Shown here one piece after another: positions 28,498 through 38,806 of a stretch of 58,791 bases of DNA (its first letter is position 1; each line of letters begins with the position of its first letter). Below the pieces are notes generated by a model. The model was not told the origin of the DNA. It ran no database searches and worked only from the letters and a program-made list of their open reading frames with translations. Both the position numbers and the translations under genes were made by a program. The stretch comes from AV40 sp035568175 (lineage in GTDB: Bacteria > Verrucomicrobiota > Verrucomicrobiia > Chthoniobacterales > UBA10450): positions 1-58,791 of the forward strand of contig DATMON010000022.1 of assembly GCA_035568175.1 (NCBI GenBank), written 5' to 3'.

Positions 28498-28887
28498 ATG
28501 GCAGTTGCAATCAGATTACGAAGAGAAGGCGCGTTGAACCGCCCCTATTTTAAAGTGGTGGTCACGGACACACGCAGTCCGCGCGATGGAAAATTTATTG
28601 AAATCGTCGGCACCTACGATCCAAAGAAAGTCGGACAGAACAGCACGTTGAAGTTGGATCGGATCGAGCATTGGATCAGCAAAGGCGCGCAACCGTCGGA
28701 CACCGTGCGCAGTTTGATCAAGAAAACTAAAAACCCGGAAGCTGCGGCGAAAAAAGATGCGGCAGCGGCAGCAAAAAAGGCCGCGGCCGCCGCGGCGTCC
28801 AAGCCCGCACCCGCCCCGGTTGAAACAGCGCCAGCGGCTGCGCCAGCCGAAGCAACTCCTCCTCCGCCTCCTGCCGAGTCGACATGA
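28498..28887 (+). CDS. rpsP: Ribosomal protein bS16 with Ala/Pro-rich C-terminal extension
   Basis: 129 residues. The first ~80 are a normal S16 (MAVAIRLRREGALNRPYFKV and the GKFIEIVGTYDP motif). The remaining ~45 residues are a low-complexity Lys/Ala then Ala/Pro/Glu tail, absent from typical S16 of about 80-90 residues. It is part of the 30S subunit. The ATG starts one base after the ffh stop, and its stop overlaps the khpA start (ATGA). Confidence 0.95.
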   Translation: MAVAIRLRREGALNRPYFKVVVTDTRSPRDGKFIEIVGTYDPKKVGQNSTLKLDRIEHWISKGAQPSDTVRSLIKKTKNPEAAAKKDAAAAAKKAAAAAASKPAPAPVETAPAAAPAEATPPPPPAEST

Positions 28888-29114
28888 AAGAGTTCCTCGA
28901 GTTCATTATTCGAGAGCTCGTCGAATTTCCCGACGACATGGTGTTGACGGAAATTCCGAGCGGCAAGATGACGATCTTCAAAGTGCAGCTTCGCCAAAGC
29001 GATGTCGGCCGAATCATTGGTCGCAACGGCCAAACGATTCACGCCATTCGCGCGGTGCTAAACAGTTCCGCGTCGCGTCACGGACAACGGGCCACGCTCG
29101 AAATCGTCGAGTAG
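28884..29114 (+). CDS. khpA: KH-domain RNA-binding protein
   Basis: 76 residues, a single KH domain with the GxxG loop in VGRIIGRNGQTIHAIRAVL. KhpA binds RNA, often with KhpB, and is usually found between rpsP and rimM/trmD. Here rimM is absent and the stop (TAG) coincides with the left edge of an R1 palindrome. Confidence 0.93.
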   Translation: MKEFLEFIIRELVEFPDDMVLTEIPSGKMTIFKVQLRQSDVGRIIGRNGQTIHAIRAVLNSSASRHGQRATLEIVE

Positions 29115-29191
29115 GTGGGGGCGATTGACCTCAATCGCCCGTCGTTGATTATTCTCCGCAAGCGCGGGCGGTAGGTGAACCGCCCCTACCT
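29111..29191. repeat. Palindromic repeat family R1, copy 2
   Basis: It extends from GTAGGTGGGGGCGATTGA to GAACCGCCCCTACCT. Hairpin GGGCGATTGA/TCAATCGCCC is perfect (10 bp), and a second hairpin is GGGCGGT/ACCGCCC. It fills the whole gap between khpA and trmD, so the trmD ATG follows its right end directly. Confidence 0.85.
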
Positions 29192-29911
29192 ATGAAGATC
29201 GACATCCTTACGCTCTTCCCTGAAATCTGCCGCGCGCCGCTGAGCGAGAGCATAATGAAGCGGGCGCAGGAAAATCAGATTGTCGATCTTCGCATCCATA
29301 ATCTGCGCGATTGGACCACCGACAAACATCATGTCGTCGATGATGCGCCGTTTGGCGGCGGGCAGGGGATGGTGATGAAACCGGAACCGATCTTCGCGGC
29401 AGTGGAGGAACTGAAACAGAAAACGCCGAACGCCCAACGCTCAACGTCCAACGCCGAATTACAGAAACCGAAAGTCATTTTGATGTCGCCCGCCGGGCGT
29501 CGATTCGATCAAACCATGGCGACAGATCTTTCGAAAGAGTCGCATCTCATCGTCATCTGCGGTCATTACGAAGGCGTCGACCAGCGCGTGATCGAGCATC
29601 TTGTCGATCTCGAGATTTCGATCGGCGATTACGTTTTGACGAATGGCGCGATCGCCGCCGTCGTGCTGGTCGACGCGGTCGTGCGTTTGCTGCCCGGAGT
29701 TCTTGGTCACGAACATTCCGCAGGCGACGATTCATTTAGCACGGGATTGCTCGAAGGGCCGCAATACACTCGACCCGCGGAGTTTCGTGGCTGGAAAATT
29801 CCGGAAGTTTTGCTTTCCGGAAATCACGCCGAGATCGCGAAGTGGCGAAAAGAGCAAGCGATCAAACGCACCAAGAAAAATCGGCCGGACTTGCTAGGTA
29901 GGGGCGATTGA
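29192..29911 (+). CDS. trmD: tRNA (guanine-N1)-methyltransferase
   Basis: 239 residues. TrmD signatures are KIDILTLFPEICRAPLSES, HHVVDDAPFGGGQGMVMKPE, VICGHYEGVDQRVIEH, IGDYVLTNG and PGVLGHEHSAGDDSF. It methylates G37 of tRNAs. An insertion of about 15 residues (KTPNAQRSTSNAELQ, residues 78-92) lies in the loop before VILMSPAGRRFDQ and is encoded by a palindromic repeat half-unit. The last four residues and the TGA stop come from an R1 copy. No purine-rich Shine-Dalgarno is visible because R1 abuts the ATG. Confidence 0.97.
   Translation: MKIDILTLFPEICRAPLSESIMKRAQENQIVDLRIHNLRDWTTDKHHVVDDAPFGGGQGMVMKPEPIFAAVEELKQKTPNAQRSTSNAELQKPKVILMSPAGRRFDQTMATDLSKESHLIVICGHYEGVDQRVIEHLVDLEISIGDYVLTNGAIAAVVLVDAVVRLLPGVLGHEHSAGDDSFSTGLLEGPQYTRPAEFRGWKIPEVLLSGNHAEIAKWRKEQAIKRTKKNRPDLLGRGD
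29419..29462. repeat. R2 repeat half-unit inserted within trmD
   Basis: The segment AGAAAACGCCGAACGCCCAA CGCTCAACGTCCAACGCCGA matches the arms of the free palindrome at 32647-32758: its left arm starts with the same AGAAAACGCCGAACGCC, and the reverse complement of its right arm has CCAACGCTCAACGTCCAAC. It encodes the extra loop residues of TrmD. Confidence 0.75.
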
Positions 29912-29953
29912 CTCCAATCGCCCACGGCCGGTTCGGTGAACCGCCCCTACCTC
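29896..29953. repeat. Palindromic repeat family R1, copy 3
   Basis: It runs from AGGTAGGGGCGATTGA to GAACCGCCCCTACCT, and its ends AGGTAGGGGCG/CGCCCCTACCT are perfectly complementary over 11 bp. It overlaps both the trmD 3' end and the fabF 3' end and provides the stops of both genes. Confidence 0.85.
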
Positions 29954-31221
29954 ACCCGACCCATCACGATGCAGGCATTGATCCCGCCGAAGCCGAACGA
30001 ATTGCTCATAATATAGTTGAGTTCAGCGGCGCGGCCGTGATTGGGCACGACGTCGAGATCGCACGACGAATCGGGATTTTGGTAATTGATCGTTGGCGGC
30101 ACCCATTGTCGATCTAACGCCAGCGCGCAGAGCGCGGCCTCGATCGCGCCGGTGGCGCCGAGCGGGTGCGCATGATAACCCTTCGTTCCGCTCACCGGAA
30201 TTTTTTTGGCGTGCTCGCCCAACACCTCTTTGATCGACATCGTCTCGGCGCTGTCGTTCAGTCGCGTCGAGCTGGCGTGGGCGTTCACGTAATCGATTTG
30301 CTCCGGCGCGACTTGCGCGTCCGCGAGTGCGTCGCGCATCGCGCGGATACACGACTCACCGCTCGCTAAGGGCGTCGTCATGTGAAACGCGTCGTTGTTT
30401 AAACTGTAACCGAAGACTTCGGCATAAATTTTCGCACCTCGCGCTTGCGCATGTTCCAGTTCTTCCAGAATCAGGGACGCGGCTCCTTCGCCCATGACGA
30501 ATCCGTCGCGCAATTTGTCGAATGGACGACACGCAAATTGCGGATCGTCGCAGCGACTCATTGTTTTGATGATATCGAACGCGCCGACAGTGATGGCGGT
30601 CAGCGGCGCCTCCGCGCCTCCGGCAATGATGACATCGGCGAAATCGTCGCGGATATAACGGAGCGCTTCGCCGACCGAGACCGTTCCGCTGGCGCAACTG
30701 TTGGAATTGGTGGTGCCAACTCCGCGAAATCCAAAATCGATCGCGATGTTCGAATGGGCTGACCCGCCGAATACCTGCACGGCCAATGTCGGTTGAACTC
30801 CGCGCGCGCCCTTTTTCAAAAAGCGAATGTATTGCTCTTCCGCTTTGCACACGCCGCCGAGCGCGGTGCCGAAGCTGACGCCGATCCGGTCTTGTGGTTT
30901 ACCGTGCGAATATTCGATTCCTGCGTCATCGAGCGCGAGTTTCGCCGACGCGACCGAAAATTGCGCGTAACGATCCAGTCGTTTCAAACGATGTGTCGGA
31001 AAAAATTCTTCCGGGTCCCAGTCTCGAATCTCGCCGGCGACGCGCACACCAAATCCGCTCGCGTCGAAAGTTGAAATTGGACCGATCCCGGTTTTCTCGG
31101 CCAGAATCCCCTTCCAAAAACCGTCCACGCCTTTGCCGATGCAAGTGATCGGGCCAAGGCCGGTGATGACAACGCGTCGCCGACCCTGCCGCGCCGGAGC
31201 CTTTGGCGTAGGTGGGTTCAT
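29947..31221 (-). CDS. fabF: Beta-ketoacyl-ACP synthase II
   Basis: 424 residues with a thiolase fold (RRRVVITGLGPITCIG). The active-site Cys lies in NSNSCASGTVSVG near residue 177, and the His residues in VNAHASSTRLND (~313) and GYHAHPLGATGAIEA (~349). It elongates acyl-ACP in fatty acid synthesis. The start overlaps the stop of the SRPBCC gene by ATGA, suggesting coupled expression. The final residues read into the R1 element, giving VR and TAG. The third position of the usual NAHGTST motif is Ala instead of Gly. Confidence 0.95.
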   Translation of the reverse strand: MNPPTPKAPARQGRRRVVITGLGPITCIGKGVDGFWKGILAEKTGIGPISTFDASGFGVRVAGEIRDWDPEEFFPTHRLKRLDRYAQFSVASAKLALDDAGIEYSHGKPQDRIGVSFGTALGGVCKAEEQYIRFLKKGARGVQPTLAVQVFGGSAHSNIAIDFGFRGVGTTNSNSCASGTVSVGEALRYIRDDFADVIIAGGAEAPLTAITVGAFDIIKTMSRCDDPQFACRPFDKLRDGFVMGEGAASLILEELEHAQARGAKIYAEVFGYSLNNDAFHMTTPLASGESCIRAMRDALADAQVAPEQIDYVNAHASSTRLNDSAETMSIKEVLGEHAKKIPVSGTKGYHAHPLGATGAIEAALCALALDRQWVPPTINYQNPDSSCDLDVVPNHGRAAELNYIMSNSFGFGGINACIVMGRVR

Positions 31222-31673
31222 GCGGTCACCGGGCTAGTGCGAGTTTCGACATAACGCTTCATACAACGCAAAGTTTTGTTGGCAACGTTGTAGGTGAAGA
31301 AATCGCCGATGATCGGTTCGGCGATCGGCGCCAGAGCGGGAATCCGGAAATGCAGATCGTGTACGATCGTCACCAGGACACCGTCCGGCTTTTCCTCGAA
31401 TGTCCATACCACGTCCATTCCCTTACTGAACGCTTTCAGGTGATGAAAGCGAACTTCGACTCGCTCGCGATCGATGATTTGCTCGGAAGTCCACTTAATC
31501 GGAATACCGGAGCGGCGCGCCGCCATCACTACCACATTGCGAGTTGAACTGCGCTCGAGATAGCGAATGTAACGATAGTGCGGCAAGATTTTCGGCCATA
31601 GCTCCAGATTCGCAGCCGTCTCGAAGATCGACATCTTCGGCGCCTGCATGATAATTGAATTCGTTTTGTGCAT
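31218..31673 (-). CDS. SRPBCC (START-like) lipid/polyketide-binding family protein
   Basis: About 151 residues from ATG 31673; an ATG at 31712 is also open. It matches the polyketide cyclase/coenzyme Q-binding fold: FETAANLELWPKILPHYRY near the start, then beta strands ending with a long C-terminal helix. It may carry or modify a hydrophobic product in the fatty-acid or secondary-metabolite branch, since it is coupled to fabF by an ATGA overlap. No catalytic residue can be assigned. Confidence 0.8.
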   Translation of the reverse strand: MHKTNSIIMQAPKMSIFETAANLELWPKILPHYRYIRYLERSSTRNVVVMAARRSGIPIKWTSEQIIDRERVEVRFHHLKAFSKGMDVVWTFEEKPDGVLVTIVHDLHFRIPALAPIAEPIIGDFFTYNVANKTLRCMKRYVETRTSPVTA

Positions 31674-31711
31674 TCCAGTTGCGCAGAATTTGCCTACATT
31701 CGCCTGTTCCA

Positions 31712-31915
31712 ATGGCGCTGGAAATGAAAAAAGACTGCGAAAAGTGCGGCCGCGCCTTGCCGGCGGATGGGGAAGTCTACATCTGCACTTTTGAATGCAC
31801 GTTCTGCGGCGATTGCGCGACTTCGTTGAGCTCGATTTGCCCGAATTGCGGCGGCGAACTTGTGCCGCGTCCGCGAGCGGGAAAAGTAAATCGAGCGGCT
31901 ACCGGCGGGACTTGA
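31712..31915 (+). CDS. DUF1272 zinc-ribbon protein
   Basis: 67 residues from ATG 31712. It is a small Cys-rich protein with pairs CEKC, CTFCGDC and CPNC, consistent with bound zinc, and ends LVPRPRAGK plus a short extension. The family is short and widespread but uncharacterised. A longer frame from 31655 overlaps the SRPBCC gene and has no domain evidence. The 3' end overlaps the convergent reductase gene by 17 bases. Confidence 0.85.
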   Translation: MALEMKKDCEKCGRALPADGEVYICTFECTFCGDCATSLSSICPNCGGELVPRPRAGKVNRAATGGT

Positions 31916-32642
31916 TCCGGTAAGTCAGAAAACATTCATCGCCCACAACGCGCATGTTCTTCATTACGCAATGCACGCTGGCGGGCAGAAATTTCCTGCT
32001 CAATCCCGTCAGCGTGGGCGCGTCTGCTCCGCCGAACAAATAGGGCGCGATCGTGAGATTAAGTTCGTCGACCAATCCGGGCTCGAGCAGCGAGCGAAAG
32101 AGAGTCGGTCCGCCTTCACACGCGACTCGGCGAATTTTGTAATCGCGCCGCAAAATCCGCAGCATCTCAGCAAGATCGACATCTCTGGTTTCGCTCAGGT
32201 GGAGCGTGGCGTTCTTCTCGCGCAAAGCGGCTTGGATTTCTCTTGGCATTCGTTTGGTTGAGAAAATCATGATTGGTCCCGCTTTGGCGGGATCGGACTG
32301 AAAAATCTTCAGCTGGGTGTCGATCTTGCCTTCGTTGGAAACGATCACGCGCAACGGTCCTGGTGTTTGGCCGCGTTTGATTCGCTCTTCTTTCAAATCT
32401 TCCGGCAGACCGAGACGAACGTTGTCGCGTTTAAGCGTGCTATGGCCGAGCAGGACCGCATCCGCGAGCGCGCGCTGCCGAAACAAATGCAGTTTGTCTT
32501 CGCGCGAAGTGAAATCGACCGGCGCGAAATCGCGCGTCGTGATTTTTCCGTCCACCGTCATTGCGAAGGTGGCGCTGACGAATGGGCGGCCGATCCGAAA
32601 GCGGGCGCCGCCTTTTCGCGCAAACTTTGTTTTCTTTTGCAT
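31899..32642 (-). CDS. RibD C-terminal-type reductase
   Basis: 247 residues of the dihydrofolate-reductase-like RibD C-terminal fold. Visible elements are PFVSATFAMTVDGKI, the NADPH-binding region LGHSTLKRDNVRLGLP, and CEGGPTLFRSLLEPGLVDEL. The fold reduces 5-amino-6-ribosylaminopyrimidine in riboflavin synthesis. There is no deaminase domain, so it is a stand-alone reductase and the exact substrate may differ. The N-terminus is basic. Confidence 0.85.
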   Translation of the reverse strand: MQKKTKFARKGGARFRIGRPFVSATFAMTVDGKITTRDFAPVDFTSREDKLHLFRQRALADAVLLGHSTLKRDNVRLGLPEDLKEERIKRGQTPGPLRVIVSNEGKIDTQLKIFQSDPAKAGPIMIFSTKRMPREIQAALREKNATLHLSETRDVDLAEMLRILRRDYKIRRVACEGGPTLFRSLLEPGLVDELNLTIAPYLFGGADAPTLTGLSRKFLPASVHCVMKNMRVVGDECFLTYRIKSRR

Positions 32643-32646
32643 TAAA

Positions 32647-32758
32647 AAGAAAACGCCGAACGCCGAACGCCGAACGCCGAATATCGAATTAGAAATGGCA
32701 CAAGGGCTGTCTGAGCTCGGCGTTGGATGTTGGACGTTGAGCGTTGGACGTTTTCTTT
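32647..32758. repeat. Free palindromic element of family R2
   Basis: The left arm is AGAAAACGCCGAACGCCGAA with further GAACGCC units. The right arm is the near reverse complement (GGCGTTGGATGTTGGACGTT, then GAGCGTTGGACGTTTTCTTT). It contains no ORF and fills the gap between the RibD-type gene and the LPG-synthase-like gene. Its arms match the insert in trmD. Confidence 0.75.
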
Positions 32759-32760
32759 AA

Positions 32761-33837
32761 TCATTGCGGCTCCGGGATTTCATGTTCCGCCGTGGCCACT
32801 TCACGTTGCATTTCGCTCAGCTTAACGCGCTTCGCGACGCCGCTCGGTTTGTAGAAAAAGTAGACAATGCCGCCCGGCGCGCAGCAGATCATGATCACGA
32901 GAAAGCCGAGTGATCCGATCAGCTTGGCTTTCTCGACAGTGACGCCGCATATGTTGTTAAGCATGACCTGAAGCAGCTTTTCGCGCAGGCCGATTCCGGC
33001 AAGGCTGATCGGAATCGAGGTGAGTGTGCGCTCGATCGGCATGACTGCGAAAAAGTCGATCGCGGGAACCGGCGCGGGCGGACTCTTGCGCATGTCTTCC
33101 GCATGAAGCGCGTAGGCGACGAAAAGAAAAGTGGCGAAAGTCGCGAGATGCGCGAGCAACGAGGCGCCGAATGCAAAGAACGTCGCGATCCAATGTCGCG
33201 CGTAAAGATGATAGGCGGCAGCGATTTCGATTAACTTCTCCCGGCCGGGAAATTTGTGCGGCAAGAGATGGAAGAGATTGAATCCGCTAACGATAAAACT
33301 CGCGACCAGACCCGAAATCGAAGCTCCAAGCAAAATGCCCAGAGCGACGAGGAGCTCATGCGGAGTAAAACCGGATTCAACTGTAACCGGAGTGCGCCAA
33401 AGCAAATCGAAACGAAGAGTTACCAGCGTGACCGTGATAGTGACCAGCGCAACGAGCCCAATCAATCGATCGAAGACAACGGCGAGCAAGGCGCCCGCTT
33501 TGTGATCCGGAGTTTCTTTGAGCAGGAGATAGCTCTTAATAATATCGCCGCCTGTTCCGCCGGGGAGAAATTGATTGTAAAACATCCCGATCAAAAACAA
33601 GCCGGTCAGGCGCTGGATGTTGAGTCGAATCTTTTGAACGCGAAGGAGAATCTGCCAACGGATTGCCGCAGCGATCTCGACAATAAAATAGGCCACGATG
33701 GCGGCTGCAACCCAGCGATAGTCGGCTTCTTGCAAAGCCTTGCCCATTTTATGGCGCTGCTGCGGATCATGAAAAACCCAGATCAGGAGCGCGATCGTGA
33801 CCGCAAGCTGCAATGCTGTGATCAGAATTTTCTTCAT
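32761..33837 (-). CDS. Lysylphosphatidylglycerol synthase transmembrane-region (UPF0104) family protein
   Basis: 358 residues with about eight transmembrane helices. Family features are GMFYNQFLPGGTGGDIIKSY and ERTLTSIPISLAGIGLREKLL. The flippase/synthase domain of MprF-like proteins has this fold, but the catalytic cytosolic aminoacyl transferase domain is absent, so lipid transport or glycosyl transfer is more likely than lysylation. The start codon overlaps the stop of the adjacent isomerase-like gene by ATGA. Confidence 0.85.
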   Translation of the reverse strand: MKKILITALQLAVTIALLIWVFHDPQQRHKMGKALQEADYRWVAAAIVAYFIVEIAAAIRWQILLRVQKIRLNIQRLTGLFLIGMFYNQFLPGGTGGDIIKSYLLLKETPDHKAGALLAVVFDRLIGLVALVTITVTLVTLRFDLLWRTPVTVESGFTPHELLVALGILLGASISGLVASFIVSGFNLFHLLPHKFPGREKLIEIAAAYHLYARHWIATFFAFGASLLAHLATFATFLFVAYALHAEDMRKSPPAPVPAIDFFAVMPIERTLTSIPISLAGIGLREKLLQVMLNNICGVTVEKAKLIGSLGFLVIMICCAPGGIVYFFYKPSGVAKRVKLSEMQREVATAEHEIPEPQ

Positions 33838-34745
33838 GCGCCGAAATGCTCTTTCCAGATTTTAACCGAGCGCTGAATTTCATCGGCGGTTTTTCGCGGG
33901 CTCATTTCCCAAATCCACGCGCAATTTTTTGGCAACAGCGGCACCAGTTTCACCAGATCGACATCTCCGGCAAAAGGCGGCTGATGATCCTGCGCCGGCC
34001 AGATGCAATCCTGGACGTGACAGCCGAAGGCGCGCGGACCGATTTGGCGCAGCCATTCCACGTGATCGAGAAAGGCGAGGTTCTCCTTGATTTGAATGTG
34101 ACCAAAGTCGTGCCAGTAACCGACTTGCGGCGAATTTAATTCATCAAGCAAAGCCGGCAGCTCGCGCTCGCTCGGAATTTCTTCGTAACCGCGGCGGCCT
34201 TCGATGCCAAATTTCAGTTTCTTCGACGCCCCGTATTCGACGATTCGCTTCAAGCAATCTTTCACGCGCTCGATGTGCGCCGCCGAAGCGGCCTCGCGTT
34301 TTTCCACGGCGCGAATTTTCTGCCGGACGTAATCGCGGGAAAGAAGCTCGCCTTTGCGCGCAAGTTTGACGAATGAATCCATGTTCGGATGCATCGAAAC
34401 TTCGCCGAGGTGCATGACGACGAATGGTGCACCGAGCCGCTCAGCGAAATCGATCGTCTGAAAGGTCTGCTTGATCGCGCGTTCGCGCTCCTTTCCATAC
34501 GGTGAAGAGAATTGATAGCAATCCGGCGACGCATGCATAACCTCGACCGGCAATGGACAGAAATTGTGCAGACTAGAGATTTTTACTTTGCCTGAGTCGA
34601 CCATTTTTTGAATGCCCGGCATCAGCGAAATGCGGATGCCGTGGCCGAGCTCAACCCGGTCGAAGCCAAGATCGACAATCTCGCGCAGCATTTCACCGCC
34701 GTCGGTGTGCCGGCCTGAATTCCAACAGGTCGAAAACGCGATCAC
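33834..34745 (-). CDS. Sugar phosphate isomerase/epimerase-like TIM-barrel protein
   Basis: About 303 residues from GTG 34745. It belongs to the AP-endonuclease-2 type TIM barrel family (FSTCWNSGRHTDGGEMLREI, FDRVELGHG, then FGIEGRRGYEEIPSE and GYWHDFGHIQIKE with metal-binding Glu/His/Asp). The GTG lies one base after the stop of the upstream MFS gene; a longer frame to 34826 would run over that gene in the wrong phase. The substrate is unknown. Co-transcription with the MFS and LPG-synthase-like genes is likely. Confidence 0.8.
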   Translation of the reverse strand: MIAFSTCWNSGRHTDGGEMLREIVDLGFDRVELGHGIRISLMPGIQKMVDSGKVKISSLHNFCPLPVEVMHASPDCYQFSSPYGKERERAIKQTFQTIDFAERLGAPFVVMHLGEVSMHPNMDSFVKLARKGELLSRDYVRQKIRAVEKREAASAAHIERVKDCLKRIVEYGASKKLKFGIEGRRGYEEIPSERELPALLDELNSPQVGYWHDFGHIQIKENLAFLDHVEWLRQIGPRAFGCHVQDCIWPAQDHQPPFAGDVDLVKLVPLLPKNCAWIWEMSPRKTADEIQRSVKIWKEHFGA

Positions 34746-34746
34746 G

Positions 34747-36030
34747 TTAAATCGTCGCGGCCGACGGCGCAGGCGTTTCGAGTTTTGTCTCGCAGACTCC
34801 GACCTCGGAGCATTGCTTGCGAACACGCGCCAGAACGAAAAGCGTGATCACACCATAGCTGACCGCGGCAATCGCGAGCGCGGTCGGCATTCCAATGAAG
34901 TCGGACAAACTGGTTACGCCCAGTCCGGCGAAAGGCATGAGGCCGACGAAGCTGAGCATGAACACAGCTGAAACGCGGCCGCGCAAATAATCCGGCGCAC
35001 GTTCCTGAACAATCGTGCTGCAAAGACCGAAATTCGTGGCCAGGCCTAACGAGTTCACAATTAATAATGCCATTGCGGTGTAGAAACCTGGTCCGAACGA
35101 AAGTCCGACAACTACCATCGAAATTGCGACCGCGTTGATCATCATCAACGGCACACGTTTATCCCGCGGCAAACCGATCAGAAAAATCGAGCCGACGAGC
35201 GAGCCGATCGCAGATGCGCCCATTAATGAGCCGAGATCGTCTGCGCCGCGATGGAGCACGAGCCGCACATAAAGGGGCATCATCACGGTGATGATCGGGA
35301 AAATGCAGACCGCCTGGGTAGCGATCAAAATGACCATGGCCAGGCTCGCCTTGTCGTGCGCGACGTGACGAAAACCATCTTTGATTCCGCTCGCGCGTTT
35401 TTCTTCTTCTTCTGCCGTGCCCTTTCGGCGTTCGGGCAGGGACCAGATCGCGATGATGAGCGCAATAAACGACAGAGCGTTTGCAAAAAATGCGGAGGCA
35501 GTGCCTAACCATTTGATCAGGTAACCGCCCATCGTTGGCCCGAGCACGCGTGAGCCATGAAAAACCGATCGATCGATTGAGATGCCGCTTTGAATTTCGG
35601 AACGTCCGACGAGTTCTGGGACGAGCGCCGATTGTGTTGGCATTTCGAAAGAATTGGAAATCCCAAGGACCACGGCGAAGGCCAAAATCTGCCAGATCTC
35701 GATCTGGCCTTTAAGAATCAGAAAGCCAATTCCGCATGCGATCCCGATTTGAACAAACTGCGTGATCAAGAGAATCTTGCGTTTATCGAATCGATCCGCT
35801 GCCGCTCCACCAACCAGTGTCAACAACAGCATTGGCAAACCCGCTGCGAGGTTAGCCATTCCCAGCCAAATCGCTTTGTTGGTTAGCGTTGCCATCACCC
35901 AGCCTTGCGCCATCACTTGCATCCAACTGCCTGTATCCGAGATCAAACTGCCGATGACGTAGCGGCGGAATGGCGCGTTGTGCAAAACGCCCAACGCCTT
36001 TACCGGACCTAGTTTTACTTCCGCGCTCAT
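34747..36030 (-). CDS. MFS transporter (EntS/MFS_3-type)
   Basis: About 427 residues from ATG 36030 (MSAEVKLGP). It has the twelve-helix layout of the enterobactin-exporter-like group: GSLISDTGSWMQVMAQGWVM in the first helix, GGAAADRFDKRKILL in loop 2-3, and a central basic loop. It probably exports a small molecule, but no siderophore genes are nearby. It is divergent from clpB with an 86-bp gap. An upstream in-frame start (36078) falls in that gap and is less likely. Confidence 0.85.
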   Translation of the reverse strand: MSAEVKLGPVKALGVLHNAPFRRYVIGSLISDTGSWMQVMAQGWVMATLTNKAIWLGMANLAAGLPMLLLTLVGGAAADRFDKRKILLITQFVQIGIACGIGFLILKGQIEIWQILAFAVVLGISNSFEMPTQSALVPELVGRSEIQSGISIDRSVFHGSRVLGPTMGGYLIKWLGTASAFFANALSFIALIIAIWSLPERRKGTAEEEEKRASGIKDGFRHVAHDKASLAMVILIATQAVCIFPIITVMMPLYVRLVLHRGADDLGSLMGASAIGSLVGSIFLIGLPRDKRVPLMMINAVAISMVVVGLSFGPGFYTAMALLIVNSLGLATNFGLCSTIVQERAPDYLRGRVSAVFMLSFVGLMPFAGLGVTSLSDFIGMPTALAIAAVSYGVITLFVLARVRKQCSEVGVCETKLETPAPSAATI

Positions 36031-36063
36031 CGCAGAGACACATACGCGGTCAGGCGGGGGCCT

Positions 36064-36086
36064 GCAATCGAGTTGCACACGATTGC
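36064..36086. promoter_or_regulatory. Inverted repeat with 9-nt spacer upstream of clpB
   Basis: GCAATCG-AGTTGCACA-CGATTGC is a perfect 7-bp inverted repeat with a nine-base centre in the divergent clpB/MFS promoter region, 31 bp before the clpB ATG. The layout resembles operators such as CIRCE, but the sequence does not match the CIRCE consensus. Confidence 0.35.
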
Positions 36087-36116
36087 TCGCGCGGTCGCGT
36101 TCGTTATTTTGAGGTA

Positions 36117-38777
<2,661 letters not shown>

Positions 38778-38806
38778 AGTGACTCACCATCACCGCTGAT
38801 GGTTGG

